NCBI RefSeq assembly: GCF_001613225.1
Contig: NZ_BDBY01000228.1
Location: 1-64,000, forward strand
Reading direction: 5' to 3'
DNA: 64,000 nucleotides
From: Nocardia pseudovaccinii NBRC 100343
Lineage (GTDB): Bacteria > Actinomycetota > Actinomycetes > Mycobacteriales > Mycobacteriaceae
Part shown: positions 8,087-16,539 of the stretch, one piece after another
Numbering within the stretch: the stretch's first letter is position 1
Layout of the letters: every line of letters begins with the position of its first letter
Translations under genes and position numbers: made by a program
Notes under the pieces: generated by a model
Told to the model about the DNA's origin: nothing
The model's database searches: none
Seen by the model: the letters and a program-made list of their open reading frames with translations, nothing else

Positions 8087-9353
8087 CCAACCCGCGCGCC
8101 ACCAACTTGCGACTGTCCGCGAGGGTGGGCAGTCCGTCGACCGGTTCGCCACCGCGCACCAGCGGTGCCAGCAGCTCGCGAACCTCGAATCCGTTTGCGG
8201 CGGGCTGGTTTCCGGCGGCCGGGTAGACGATCTCCTCGACCACGGTGCCGGTCCGGCGGGACAGCCGAATCGCCTTCTTGGTGCCGCCGCGCGACTCCTT
8301 GTGGCTGCTGCGTTTCGCGACCGGCAGCCCGTCCACCTCGACCAACTTGTAGACCATTCCGGCGGTAGGCGCCCCGGACCCGGTGACCAGCGACGTCCCG
8401 ACCCCATAGGCGTCCACCGGTTCGGCGCGCAGTGCGGCGATCGCGTACTCGTCCAGATCACCGGAGACCACGATGCGGGTCTTGGTCGCGCCGAGTCCGT
8501 CGAGTTGGTCGCGCACCTGCCTCGCGAGTACGCCGAGATCACCGGAATCGATACGCACGCCACCCAATTCGGGTCCGGCGATCGCGATTGCGGTCGCCAC
8601 TCCCTGGGTGATGTCGAAGGTGTCGACCAGCAGTGTGGTGCCGATGCCGAGCGCGTCGATCTGGCCGCGGAACGCGGCCGCCTCGTGCGCACCGTCGGCG
8701 GCGCTGTACTTACTCACCCCGTCGGCTCCGCCGACTGCCATCCCCATGTGCAGCAGGGTGAACGCATGCGCGCTGGTACCCGCGCCGGGCACGCCGAAGC
8801 GACGCACGGCCTCCAGATTGGAGGTGGCGTCGAAGCCAGCCAGATATGCGGCGCGCGAGCAGGACGGCGCGGCGAGTTCGTGAGCGCGGCGCGAGCCCAT
8901 TTCGATCATCCGGCGACCGTCGGCCGCGCTCACCATGCGGGCGGCGGCCGAGGCGATCGCGCTGTCGTGATTGAGGATCGACAGGGCGAGGGTCTCCAAC
9001 AGGACGCATTCGGCGAAGCTGCCGCGCACCGAAAGAATCGGGGAGCCCGGGAAATACAGCTCGCCCTCGGGATAGCCATCGATATCGCCGGTGAAGCGGT
9101 AGTCGCGCAGCCAATCGATGGTCTTCGAGTCCAGGAAACCGGCCACGATCGCGAGCTCCGATTCCTCGAAACGGAAATGCGCCAGCGCGTCGACCAATCG
9201 GCCGGTGCCCGCGACAACGCCGTAGCGGCGACCATTCGGCAAGCGCCTTGCGAACACCTCGAAGGTGCAGCGGCGGTGCGCCGAGCCGTCGCCGAGGGCG
9301 GCCGCGAGCATGGTCAGTTCGTACTGATCGGTCAGCAGTGCGGTGCTGCGCAT
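8016..9353 (-). CDS. pncB: Nicotinate phosphoribosyltransferase
   Basis: Converts nicotinate and PRPP to nicotinate mononucleotide, the committed Preiss-Handler step. 445 residues from ATG 9353 (MRSTALLTDQYELTM); a GTG two codons upstream is the alternative. Diagnostic motifs are LTDQYELTM, FEVFARRLPNGRRYGV, the GTSAHAFTLLHMGM segment, VDTFDITQGV, and GVRIDSGDLGVLARQVRDQLD near the phosphate-binding site. Corresponds to Rv1330c (pncB1). Convergent 3' overlap with the small membrane-protein gene. Start is divergent from clpS, about 120 bp apart. Confidence 0.95.
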   Translation of the reverse strand: MRSTALLTDQYELTMLAAALGDGSAHRRCTFEVFARRLPNGRRYGVVAGTGRLVDALAHFRFEESELAIVAGFLDSKTIDWLRDYRFTGDIDGYPEGELYFPGSPILSVRGSFAECVLLETLALSILNHDSAIASAAARMVSAADGRRMIEMGSRRAHELAAPSCSRAAYLAGFDATSNLEAVRRFGVPGAGTSAHAFTLLHMGMAVGGADGVSKYSAADGAHEAAAFRGQIDALGIGTTLLVDTFDITQGVATAIAIAGPELGGVRIDSGDLGVLARQVRDQLDGLGATKTRIVVSGDLDEYAIAALRAEPVDAYGVGTSLVTGSGAPTAGMVYKLVEVDGLPVAKRSSHKESRGGTKKAIRLSRRTGTVVEEIVYPAAGNQPAANGFEVRELLAPLVRGGEPVDGLPTLADSRKLVARGLVSLPWEGLKLSAGEPAIPTTFVN

Positions 9354-9473
9354 GTCCACGCAAGCCACTGTAGACAGCCGTGGCGGGCATGATAGGCCGG
9401 TGTGGCCGGGGCGTCTGTCGATTCCTGGTGCGCGGGTGTTGTGTATCCGGAGTCGAGTCGTACCCTGAGTGTT

Positions 9474-9794
9474 ATGGCCTTGTGCGAAGTGAACGCGACA
9501 CTGTCGGCGGCACAGGCGACTCCGGAGGCGGTCGAATACACCGAGATCCTGGAGGCCGAGGACCGTCCGTGGGTGACGGTCGTCTGGGATGATCCGGTCA
9601 ACCTCATGCACTACGTCGCCTACATCTTCCAGAAGCTGTTCGGCTACAGCAAAGCGAAGGCGACCGAATTGATGCTCAAGGTGCACAACGAGGGCAAGGC
9701 AGTGGTGTCGTCGGGTTCGCGGGACAAGATGGAACAGGACGTGCGACGGCTGCACGCCGCGGGACTCTGGGCGACCATGCAGCGGGACGACTGA
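9474..9794 (+). CDS. clpS: ATP-dependent Clp protease adaptor ClpS
   Basis: Delivers N-degron substrates to ClpC/ClpA for degradation by ClpP in the cytoplasm. 106 residues from ATG 9474. The conserved core is present: WVTVVWDDPVNLMHYVAYIF, then KLFGYSKAKATELMLKVHNEGKA and the ERDK-like helix SRDKMEQDV. The Asp-Asp-Pro-Val-Asn loop binds the N-terminal residue of substrates. It corresponds to Rv1331 and is followed 23 bp later by the DUF2017 gene, as in mycobacteria. Confidence 0.95.
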   Translation: MALCEVNATLSAAQATPEAVEYTEILEAEDRPWVTVVWDDPVNLMHYVAYIFQKLFGYSKAKATELMLKVHNEGKAVVSSGSRDKMEQDVRRLHAAGLWATMQRDD

Positions 9795-9817
9795 CCGGTA
9801 CGACTACCCTGACGTCA

Positions 9818-10387
9818 GTGCGTAAGTGGAGCCGGAAGAACTCGCTGAGCGGCCTCAAATTGCGATCCGAAATGGACGCGCGTGAGGCGAGCGTACTGCG
9901 GTCCCTGGTCGGCGCCGTTTCCGGCCTGCTGACCGAGCGGGCCGAATCCGCACCCGATGATGAGCTCGCCGAGCTCACCGGGCTGCGTAGCGGCAATACG
10001 ACCCCGCCCGATGATCCCCGGCTGCACCGGTTGCTGCCGGATTTCCACCGGAGTGAACCGGGCTCTCCCGACGCCGATCGCGCCGATCTCAACAGCGCGC
10101 TGCGCGGCTTACACGAGCCGGAGATCATCGATGCCAAATTGGCGGCCGGATCGGTGGTGCTGAAAACGGTGCCGACCGACGGCGGGAAGGTCGTCCTGAC
10201 GCCGGAGCAGGCCGACGCCTGGTTGACCGCGCTGACCGATGTGCGGCTGGCATTGGGCACGGTGCTCGGAATCGATGCCGAGACACCGGATCACCTCGAA
10301 CCCGACGATCCGCGTGGGCCGCATCTGGATGTTTATCACTGGCTGACTTGGATGCAGGATTCCCTGCTGCAGGCCCTCGCGCCCTGA
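9818..10387 (+). CDS. DUF2017 protein (Rv1332-like)
   Basis: 189-residue actinobacterial protein of unknown function from GTG 9818. It begins with basic residues (RKWSRKNSLSGLKL), has a helical segment EASVLRSLVGAVSGLLTERA, an LHRLLPDFHRSEP block, and a C-terminal LTDVRLALGTVLGI and YHWLTWMQDSLLQAL, all DUF2017 hallmarks. It always sits beside clpS in actinobacteria, so a link to proteolysis is plausible but unproven. Confidence 0.85.
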   Translation: MRKWSRKNSLSGLKLRSEMDAREASVLRSLVGAVSGLLTERAESAPDDELAELTGLRSGNTTPPDDPRLHRLLPDFHRSEPGSPDADRADLNSALRGLHEPEIIDAKLAAGSVVLKTVPTDGGKVVLTPEQADAWLTALTDVRLALGTVLGIDAETPDHLEPDDPRGPHLDVYHWLTWMQDSLLQALAP

Positions 10388-10403
10388 CGGTCCGGGGTTG
10401 ATC

Positions 10404-11480
10404 GTGACGAACAGCCAGGAGAATGTGCAAGCGGGACAGCGGAATTCGCTCACCGATGTGCCCAGCCTGCTGGTCGGGCATCATCATGTGCTCGATCCGG
10501 ATGCGACGTTGGGTTCCGGCGCGGCGACCGGCTGTACCGTCGTGCGCGTACCCGGCGGTGCGGTCGCCGCGGTCGATGTGCGCGGCGGCGGACCGGGGAC
10601 CAGGGAAACCGATCTGCTCGACCCGGGCAACACTGTGCGCCAAGTGAATTCGATTCTGCTCACCGGCGGTAGCGCCTACGGACTCGCGGCCGCGGACGGC
10701 GTAATGCGTTGGCTGGAGGAACATCACGAGGGCATACCGATGGATCCGGCCGACCCGAGCCGGGTGGTGCCCATCGTCCCCGGCGCGGTGATCTTCGATC
10801 TTCCGGTGGGGGACTGGCGAATTCGACCGACCGCCGACTTCGGTTTCTTGGCGGCCGAAGCTGCGGCGGAGGAGTTCGAGCGCGGGTGCGTCGGCGCGGG
10901 CGTCGGCGCGCGTGCCGGTTCGATCAAGGGCGGCGTGGGCACCGCGAGCGTCGTGCTCAGCGAGGGTTACGCCGCGGGCGTCACGGTGGCGGCGCTGGTC
11001 GTCGCCAATCCGGTCGGCTCGGTCTTCGATCCGCGTACCGGCCTGCCATGGGGCGTCGGGACCGAAGGCCCCGACGTATTCGGCCTGTATCCCGCGACGC
11101 CCGAGCAACTGGCCGTGGCCAACGCCCTCCCGGTCAAGGGCACCGTTCTCAACACGACCATCGGTGTGGTCGCCACCGACGCACCCCTGGACCCCGCCAA
11201 CTGTCGACGAATGGCCACTACTGCCCACGACGGACTCGCCCGCGCCATCCGACCCGCTCACTCACCGCTCGATGGCGACACCATATTTGCCCTGTCCACG
11301 GGTACCGCCGAAATCACCGCCGCCCCGATGCCGACTGCCTTCCCGGCCGACCTCCTGGTCTTGGACGAGGTCTGCACCGCCGCCGCCGTCTGCGTCGAGC
11401 GCGCCATCGTCGACGCGATCCTGTCCGCCCACTCCGTAGCGGGCATCCCCGCCTACTCCGACCTCTTCCCCCACTCCTAG
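10404..11480 (+). CDS. P1 (S58) family peptidase, DmpA/Rv1333-like
   Basis: N-terminal-nucleophile aminopeptidase family, self-processed to alpha and beta chains. 358 residues from GTG 10404 (GGGG six bases upstream); TTG at 10398 is possible. LTDVPSLLVGHHH is the typical N-terminus. SILLTGGSAYGLAAADGVM and GSIKGGVGTASVVLSEGYAAG match the oligomer core, and the cleavage/nucleophile region is expected near LPVKGTVLNTTIGVVATDAPL, where the Thr-Thr fits the usual N-terminal nucleophile after processing. Corresponds to Rv1333. Substrate unknown. Confidence 0.88.
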   Translation: MTNSQENVQAGQRNSLTDVPSLLVGHHHVLDPDATLGSGAATGCTVVRVPGGAVAAVDVRGGGPGTRETDLLDPGNTVRQVNSILLTGGSAYGLAAADGVMRWLEEHHEGIPMDPADPSRVVPIVPGAVIFDLPVGDWRIRPTADFGFLAAEAAAEEFERGCVGAGVGARAGSIKGGVGTASVVLSEGYAAGVTVAALVVANPVGSVFDPRTGLPWGVGTEGPDVFGLYPATPEQLAVANALPVKGTVLNTTIGVVATDAPLDPANCRRMATTAHDGLARAIRPAHSPLDGDTIFALSTGTAEITAAPMPTAFPADLLVLDEVCTAAAVCVERAIVDAILSAHSVAGIPAYSDLFPHS

Positions 11481-11646
11481 CGGTCGCGCGCGCAGCTTCG
11501 AACGGCCGCGCGCATCGTCCCGCGTTGCTGGCGGAGTCCCGCAGAGCTTCGGACGCCTCGCATATCGACCCGCCGAGCAGACTCCGCGAAAGTGTGCGGG
11601 AGCCATGGCAACAGCGCCGGGGAGGGTACCGGCCGACAGGTGGGCG

Positions 11647-11672
11647 GGAATAGCCGAATATTCTGGATCGTT
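11647..11672 (+). promoter_or_regulatory. SigH/SigmaR-type promoter for mec-cysO-cysM
   Basis: GGAAT at 11647-11651 and GTT at 11670-11672 are separated by exactly 18 bases, matching the SigmaR/SigH consensus. It lies 54 bp before the mec start. In M. tuberculosis this operon is among the genes reported as SigH-dependent under thiol oxidation (from memory), which supports the reading. Confidence 0.65.
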
Positions 11673-11725
11673 GTCGGGTGCGATATGTCGGCAGCGGACA
11701 TGCCGAATGCGGAAGGGTTTGACTC

Positions 11726-12148
11726 GTGCTGGTGATCAGGACCGACCTGGTGGAGGCGATGGTGGCGCACGCGCGCGCCGATCACCCGGACGAGGCCTGC
11801 GGCGTCATCGCCGGTCCGGAGGGTTCGGATCGGCCGGAGCGGTTCATCGCCATGGTCAATGCCGAGCGCTCGCCGACCTTCTACCGGTTCGATTCCGGTG
11901 AACAGCTGAAGGTGTGGCGGGCGATGGACGATGCCGACGAGACTCCGGTGGTGATCTACCACTCGCATACCGCCACCGAGGCCTATCCGAGCCGCACCGA
12001 TATCTCCTACGCGTCCGAGCCGTTCGCGCATTATGTGCTGATCTCCACCCGCGATCCCGAGCAGCACGAGTTGCGCAGCTACCGGATCGTGGACGGTGGG
12101 GTCACCGAGGAGCCGGTCCGGATCGTCGATGCGTACGAGACCGTTTAG
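11726..12148 (+). CDS. mec: JAMM-family CysO-cysteine peptidase Mec
   Basis: Zinc metalloprotease that releases cysteine from the CysO-cysteine adduct. 140 residues from GTG 11726. JAMM residues are all present: E23 in PDEACGV, H79 and H81 in YHSH, then ten residues and D92 in SRTDIS. Corresponds to Rv1334. It is first in the mec-cysO-cysM operon (54 bp to cysO), with the SigmaR-type promoter just upstream, consistent with oxidative-stress-resistant cysteine synthesis. Confidence 0.94.
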   Translation: MLVIRTDLVEAMVAHARADHPDEACGVIAGPEGSDRPERFIAMVNAERSPTFYRFDSGEQLKVWRAMDDADETPVVIYHSHTATEAYPSRTDISYASEPFAHYVLISTRDPEQHELRSYRIVDGGVTEEPVRIVDAYETV

Positions 12149-12201
12149 ACCGTGTTTTCCGAGATTGTTTTGGCTATGTTCGTCGAATTCGAGGAGTTCC
12201 C

Positions 12202-12474
12202 ATGCCGGTAACCGTGTCCATCCCGACCATCATGCGTGGCCTTACCGGAGGCGAGAAGCGCGTCGACGCGCAGGGCTCGACCCTGTCCGCGCTGATCGAC
12301 AACCTCGAGGCCAACCATCCGGGCCTCGCGGAGCGGCTGCTCAAGGACGGCAAGCTGAACCGCTACGTCAACATCTACGTCGACGACGAGGATGTGCGCT
12401 TCGCGGGCGGCCTCGAGGCGGAGGTGCCCGAGGGTGCGAGCGTCACCATCCTGCCCGCCGTCGCCGGAGGCTGA
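12202..12474 (+). CDS. cysO: Sulfur carrier protein CysO (ThiS/MoaD fold)
   Basis: Carries the thiocarboxylate used by CysM to make cysteine. 90 residues from ATG 12202 with GAGGAG six bases upstream. Beta-grasp ubiquitin-like pattern: VTVSIPTIMRGLTGGEKRV, a central helix SALIDNLEANHPGLAERLL, YVNIYVDDEDVRF, and an exposed C-terminal Gly-Gly ending VTILPAVAGG. The terminal Gly-Gly is the activated end, so it is functionally complete. Corresponds to Rv1335. cysM starts 8 bp after its stop. Confidence 0.95.
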   Translation: MPVTVSIPTIMRGLTGGEKRVDAQGSTLSALIDNLEANHPGLAERLLKDGKLNRYVNIYVDDEDVRFAGGLEAEVPEGASVTILPAVAGG

Positions 12475-12482
12475 TCGACCCC

Positions 12483-13445
12483 GTGGCGCGTTACGAATCG
12501 CTGATCGCGACCCTCGGCAACACCCCGCTCGTCGGGCTGCGCAACCTGTCCCCGCAGTGGGAGGGTGACAATCCGGTGCGGCTGTGGGCCAAGCTCGAGG
12601 ACCGCAACCCGACCGGTTCCATCAAGGACCGGCCGGCCCTGCGGATGATCGAACAGGCCGAGGCCGACGGCCTGCTGACGCCCGGCTGCACGATCCTGGA
12701 GCCGACCAGCGGAAATACCGGCATTTCGCTGGCCATGGCGGCCAAACTCAAGGGCTACCGGCTGGTCTGCGTGATGCCGGAGAACACCTCGGTCGAACGC
12801 CGTCAGCTGCTGACCATGTTCGGTGCGGAGATCATCGATTCCCCGGCCGCGGGCGGTTCGAATCAGGCGGTCGCGCTGGCCAAGCAGATCGCGGCGGAGA
12901 ATCCGGACTGGGTGATGCTTTACCAGTACGGCAATCCGGCCAATGCCTTGGCGCACTACGAGACCACCGGCCCGGAGATCCTCGCCGACCTGCCCGAGAT
13001 CACGCATTTCGTAGCGGGTCTCGGGACCACCGGCACGCTCATGGGCACCGGTCGCTTCCTGCGCGAGAAGGTGCCCGGCATCGAAATCGTCGCGGCCGAA
13101 CCGCGCTACGGCGAACTCGTGTACGGACTGCGCAATATCGATGAGGGCTTCATTCCCGAGCTCTACGACGAGTCGGTGCTGACCACTCGCTTTTCGGTCG
13201 GCCCCTTCGATGCGGTGAAGCGCACGCGCGAGCTGGTATTGGAAGAGGGCATCTTCGCGGGCATTTCGACCGGCGCGATTCTGCACGCGGCGCTCGGTGT
13301 CGCGCGCAAATGCGTGCGTGCGGGCACGCGGGCGGACATCGCCTTCGTGGTGGCCGACGGCGGGTGGAAGTACCTGTCCACCGGCGCGTACGACGGAACT
13401 CTCGAAGAGGCCGAGGAACGCCTCGACGGCCAGCTCTGGGCCTGA
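12483..13445 (+). CDS. cysM: CysO-dependent O-phosphoserine cysteine synthase
   Basis: Pyridoxal-phosphate enzyme that adds the CysO thiocarboxylate sulfur to an O-phosphoserine-derived aminoacrylate. 320 residues from GTG 12483, close to the 323 of Rv1336. Schiff-base lysine K48 in NPTGSIKDRP; substrate loop TSGNTG near 75-80; phosphate-binding GLGTTGTLMGTG near 180. The C-terminal flexible tail covers the active site in the mycobacterial enzyme. Third gene of mec-cysO-cysM. Confidence 0.95.
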   Translation: MARYESLIATLGNTPLVGLRNLSPQWEGDNPVRLWAKLEDRNPTGSIKDRPALRMIEQAEADGLLTPGCTILEPTSGNTGISLAMAAKLKGYRLVCVMPENTSVERRQLLTMFGAEIIDSPAAGGSNQAVALAKQIAAENPDWVMLYQYGNPANALAHYETTGPEILADLPEITHFVAGLGTTGTLMGTGRFLREKVPGIEIVAAEPRYGELVYGLRNIDEGFIPELYDESVLTTRFSVGPFDAVKRTRELVLEEGIFAGISTGAILHAALGVARKCVRAGTRADIAFVVADGGWKYLSTGAYDGTLEEAEERLDGQLWA

Positions 13446-13534
13446 GTTCATCGGCCGCCGGGTCGCGATAGGCCCGGTACCCTCGAAGGAGCGGGCCTTC
13501 GCGCGCCGAGGACTCGCTCCACGAGGAGGTTGCG

Positions 13535-14242
13535 ATGACCGGCGGTTCGGGAATCGGTTCGTCGTTCGATCCGGAGCGGATCGCCGCACTACGCGCCCAA
13601 CTGGGGCAACCGATCGGTTCGACTCCCGCGAAGGCGAACAGCTTCGCGCCGGTCAAACAGCTCTGGTTGCGCGCGGGCATCATCGTCACCGCATTCGTCG
13701 CACTGCTCTACGGCGTCGAAGGCGTCGACGAGCTCGACCACAATCAACTCGATTACAACGGCATCGAACCGCGCGAGGCGGACGGTCTGTGGGGCATTCT
13801 CTGGGCCCCGGTCCTGCACCACGGCTGGGACCACCTGTTCGCCAATACGCTTCCGGTTATCGTCCTCGGCTTCATCACCCTGCTCGCGGGCATCGGGCGC
13901 GGACTCGCCGCCACCGCGATCGTCTGGATCGTGGCCGGAGTCGGCGTCTGGCTCACCGGCGCCACCGGATCGGTGCACCTCGGCGCGTCCTCGCTGATCT
14001 TCGGCTGGCTGACCTTCCTTATCTGTCGCGGCTGGTTTGCCCGCAATCTCGTGCAGATCGGCATCGGCCTGGTTGTACTGGCGATTTACGGGTCGGTGCT
14101 GTGGGGTGTGGTGCCCGGACAACCCGGAATCTCTTGGCAGGGGCATCTTTTCGGGGCAATGGGTGGGGTGCTGGCCGCCTGGGTACTCTCTGGTGATGAA
14201 CGTCGACACCGTCGCGGGGATCGAGCCGGAGTCAATGCGTAG
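13535..14242 (+). CDS. Rhomboid-family intramembrane serine protease
   Basis: 235-residue membrane protease from ATG 13535 (GAGGAGG upstream). The catalytic dyad is visible: S152 in HLGASSLIFG (GxS motif) and H204 in WQGHLFGAMGG; the HHGWDHLFANTLP segment (about 95-107) matches the conserved His/Asn helix. About six transmembrane helices. Corresponds to Rv1337 and follows cysM as in mycobacteria. In M. tuberculosis the next gene is murI; here the next is the Rv1339-type gene 78 bp later. Confidence 0.93.
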   Translation: MTGGSGIGSSFDPERIAALRAQLGQPIGSTPAKANSFAPVKQLWLRAGIIVTAFVALLYGVEGVDELDHNQLDYNGIEPREADGLWGILWAPVLHHGWDHLFANTLPVIVLGFITLLAGIGRGLAATAIVWIVAGVGVWLTGATGSVHLGASSLIFGWLTFLICRGWFARNLVQIGIGLVVLAIYGSVLWGVVPGQPGISWQGHLFGAMGGVLAAWVLSGDERRHRRGDRAGVNA

Positions 14243-14320
14243 CCGTGGTACTCGCGTGGCGCGCAGCGGAATGTGGGGGATCGGTTCTTGAGTGAGAATT
14301 CGTCGTGGGAGCATGGGGGA

Positions 14321-15085
14321 ATGCGCCTTACCGTCCTCGGGTGCTCGGGCAGTGTGTCCGGCCCGGACTCCCCAGCGTCGGGGTACCTACTGACCGGGCC
14401 GGATATGTCGCCGGTGGTCATCGATTTCGGACCAGGCGTGCTCGGCGCATTGCAGCGCTATGCCGATCCCGGTGAGGTCGACATCTTCCTCACCCATCTG
14501 CATGCCGATCACTGCCTCGATCTGCCAGGACTGCTGGTCTGGCGGCGCTACCACCCGTCCCCCCCGGTGGGGCAGGCGATCGTGCGTGGTCCGTCCGATA
14601 GCGCGGTGCGCATCGGCAATGCCTCCGCCGAGATCGGCGGTGAATGCGACGACTGGTCCGACGTCATCGATCACCAGACGTGGGTCGACGGCGAGGCGGT
14701 CGAATTCGGTCCTGGCCATACGGTGCTCGCGCGTCGGATGTATCACCCGCCGGAGTCGTACGGGCTGCGCATCGCGACCGCGTCCGGGCGGACCTTCGTC
14801 TACACCGGCGATACCGCGATGTGCGATGCGGTTCTCGAACTCGCGCAGGGCGCCGACCTTCTCATGTCGGAGGCGTCGTGGACGCACGACCCGGCCAACC
14901 GGCCTCCCGGCATTCATCTCTCCGGCACCGAGGCGGGCATTATCGCCGCCCGTGCGGGCGTGAAAGAGCTGCTGCTCACCCACATTCCGCCGTGGACCTC
15001 CCGCGAGGACGTGATCGCGGAGGCGAAGGCGCAGTTCTCCGGGCCGGTGCACGCCGTCGCACCGGGCGAAACCTTCGACATCTGA
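14321..15085 (+). CDS. Metallo-beta-lactamase-fold cyclic nucleotide phosphodiesterase (Rv1339-like)
   Basis: 254 residues from ATG 14321, preferred over the upstream frame start because GGGGGA precedes it and MRLTVLGCSGSVSGPDSPAS is the conserved N-terminus. Zn ligands lie in THLHADHCLD (H59, H61, D63, H64), with further ligands in YTGDTAMCDAVLEL and the C-terminal LLLTHIPPW. The M. tuberculosis homologue hydrolyses cAMP and related nucleotides and alters drug tolerance. Frame and synteny make this assignment firm; substrate is inferred from the homologue. Confidence 0.88.
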   Translation: MRLTVLGCSGSVSGPDSPASGYLLTGPDMSPVVIDFGPGVLGALQRYADPGEVDIFLTHLHADHCLDLPGLLVWRRYHPSPPVGQAIVRGPSDSAVRIGNASAEIGGECDDWSDVIDHQTWVDGEAVEFGPGHTVLARRMYHPPESYGLRIATASGRTFVYTGDTAMCDAVLELAQGADLLMSEASWTHDPANRPPGIHLSGTEAGIIAARAGVKELLLTHIPPWTSREDVIAEAKAQFSGPVHAVAPGETFDI

Positions 15086-15127
15086 CCGGTTGCCGCGCGC
15101 GGTAAGCCATGTGACTAGGCTTGGCGC

Positions 15128-15898
15128 GTGTCGAGACGAGCCGATGGCAGGGCGGACGATGAGCTCCGCGAGGTACGGATCACCCGTGGCTTCACCACGC
15201 ATCCAGCCGGTTCGGTGCTGGTGGAGTTCGGGCAGACCCGGGTGATGTGCACCGCGAGCGTCACCGAGGGCGTGCCCCCGTGGCGTCGCGATTCCGGGCT
15301 CGGCTGGCTCACCGCCGAATACGCGATGCTGCCCGCGGCCACCCATACCCGCAGCGGCCGGGAATCGGTGAAGGGCAAGGTCGGCGGGCGCACCCAGGAG
15401 ATCAGCCGGTTGGTCGGCCGGTCGCTGCGCGCATGCATCGACCTGGCTGCCATCGGCGAGAACACCATTGCCATCGACTGCGATGTGCTGCAGGCCGACG
15501 GTGGTACGCGGACCGCGGCCATCACCGGCGCGTATGTCGCGCTCTCGGATGCGGTGACCTACCTCGGCGCGGCGGGTGGATTGGCCGACCCGCAGCCGAT
15601 CTCGTGTGCGATCGCCGCGGTGAGCGTCGGTGTCGTCGACGGCCGGGTGCGGTTGGACCTGCCGTACGAAGAGGATTCGCGCGCCGAGGTCGATATGAAT
15701 GTGGTTGCCACCGATACCGGCACCCTGGTGGAGATCCAGGGCACCGGTGAAGGCGCCACCTTCCCGCGCTCCACCCTGGACAAGCTGCTCGACTCCGCAC
15801 TCGCGGGATGCGACCGGCTGTTCGCCATCCAGAAAGAGGCGCTCGCACTGCCGTATCCGGGTGTGCTGCCGCAGCCTGCCGAGTCGAAGAAGAAGTGA
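15128..15898 (+). CDS. rph: Ribonuclease PH
   Basis: Phosphorolytic 3'-5' exoribonuclease that trims tRNA 3' extensions. 256 residues from GTG 15128. Family motifs: RADGRADDELREVRITRGF, PPWRRDSGLGWLTAEYAMLP, RSGRESVKGKVGGRTQEISR, IGRSLRACIDL-type helix, DCDVLQADGGTRTAAITGAY, and the catalytic-site DLPYEEDSRAEVDMNVV. Overlaps the rdgB start by one base (TGATG). Corresponds to Rv1340. Confidence 0.96.
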   Translation: MSRRADGRADDELREVRITRGFTTHPAGSVLVEFGQTRVMCTASVTEGVPPWRRDSGLGWLTAEYAMLPAATHTRSGRESVKGKVGGRTQEISRLVGRSLRACIDLAAIGENTIAIDCDVLQADGGTRTAAITGAYVALSDAVTYLGAAGGLADPQPISCAIAAVSVGVVDGRVRLDLPYEEDSRAEVDMNVVATDTGTLVEIQGTGEGATFPRSTLDKLLDSALAGCDRLFAIQKEALALPYPGVLPQPAESKKK

Positions 15899-16509
15899 TG
15901 TCGCGCCGCGTCCTGGTCGCCAGTCGCAATGCCAAGAAATTGAACGAACTGCGTCGGATTCTCGCCGATGCGGGTATCGCGGGCATCGAGATCGTCGGAC
16001 TCGGCGATGTGCCCGCCTACGATGAGGCGCCCGAGACCGGCGCGACCTTCGAGGAGAATGCGCTGGCGAAGGCGCGCGATGGCGCCGCCGCCACCGGATT
16101 GCCTTGTGTCGCAGACGATTCCGGTATCGCGGTGGATGCGCTGAACGGGATGCCCGGTGTGCTGTCCGCGCGCTGGTCCGGGGGGCACGGCGATGACGCG
16201 GCCAATAACGCGCTGCTGCTCGCGCAACTCGGTGACGTACCGGACGAGCGGCGCGGTGCGCAGTTCGTTTCCACCTGCGCGCTGGTGGTGCCCGGCGGTA
16301 CCGAGATCGTGGTGCGCGGTGAGTGGCCCGGTGCGATCGGCCGGAAACCGGTGGGTGACGGCGGTTTCGGCTACGACCCGCTGTTCATTCCGGCGGGCGG
16401 CGATATCACCGCTGCTCAGCTGACCCCCGCCGAGAAGGACGCCGTATCTCACCGCGGACGCGCGCTCACCCAACTTCTCCCTGCGCTCGCGGCCCTCGCC
16501 GAGTCCTGA
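15898..16509 (+). CDS. rdgB: Non-canonical purine NTP pyrophosphatase (RdgB/HAM1)
   Basis: Removes ITP, dITP and XTP from the nucleotide pool. 203 residues. N-terminal VLVASRNAKKLNELRRIL is the nucleotide-binding motif; ETGATFEENALAKARDGAAATG, CVADDSGIAVDALNGMPGVLSARWSG, and the C-terminal DGGFGYDPLFIPAGG and SHRGRALTQL are diagnostic. Translationally coupled to rph. Corresponds to Rv1341. It is convergent with the DUF3817 gene, with a repeat-bearing 159-bp spacer between. Confidence 0.95.
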   Translation: MSRRVLVASRNAKKLNELRRILADAGIAGIEIVGLGDVPAYDEAPETGATFEENALAKARDGAAATGLPCVADDSGIAVDALNGMPGVLSARWSGGHGDDAANNALLLAQLGDVPDERRGAQFVSTCALVVPGGTEIVVRGEWPGAIGRKPVGDGGFGYDPLFIPAGGDITAAQLTPAEKDAVSHRGRALTQLLPALAALAES

Positions 16510-16539
16510 ATCAGCGGCACGCTCGGGGCCACAATGGAT

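Noticed and set aside
14196..14291. Short frame after the rhomboid gene that could be a murI remnant
   Set aside because: The encoded peptide shows no resemblance to glutamate racemase (no VFDSGVGG-type start or CNSA motif).
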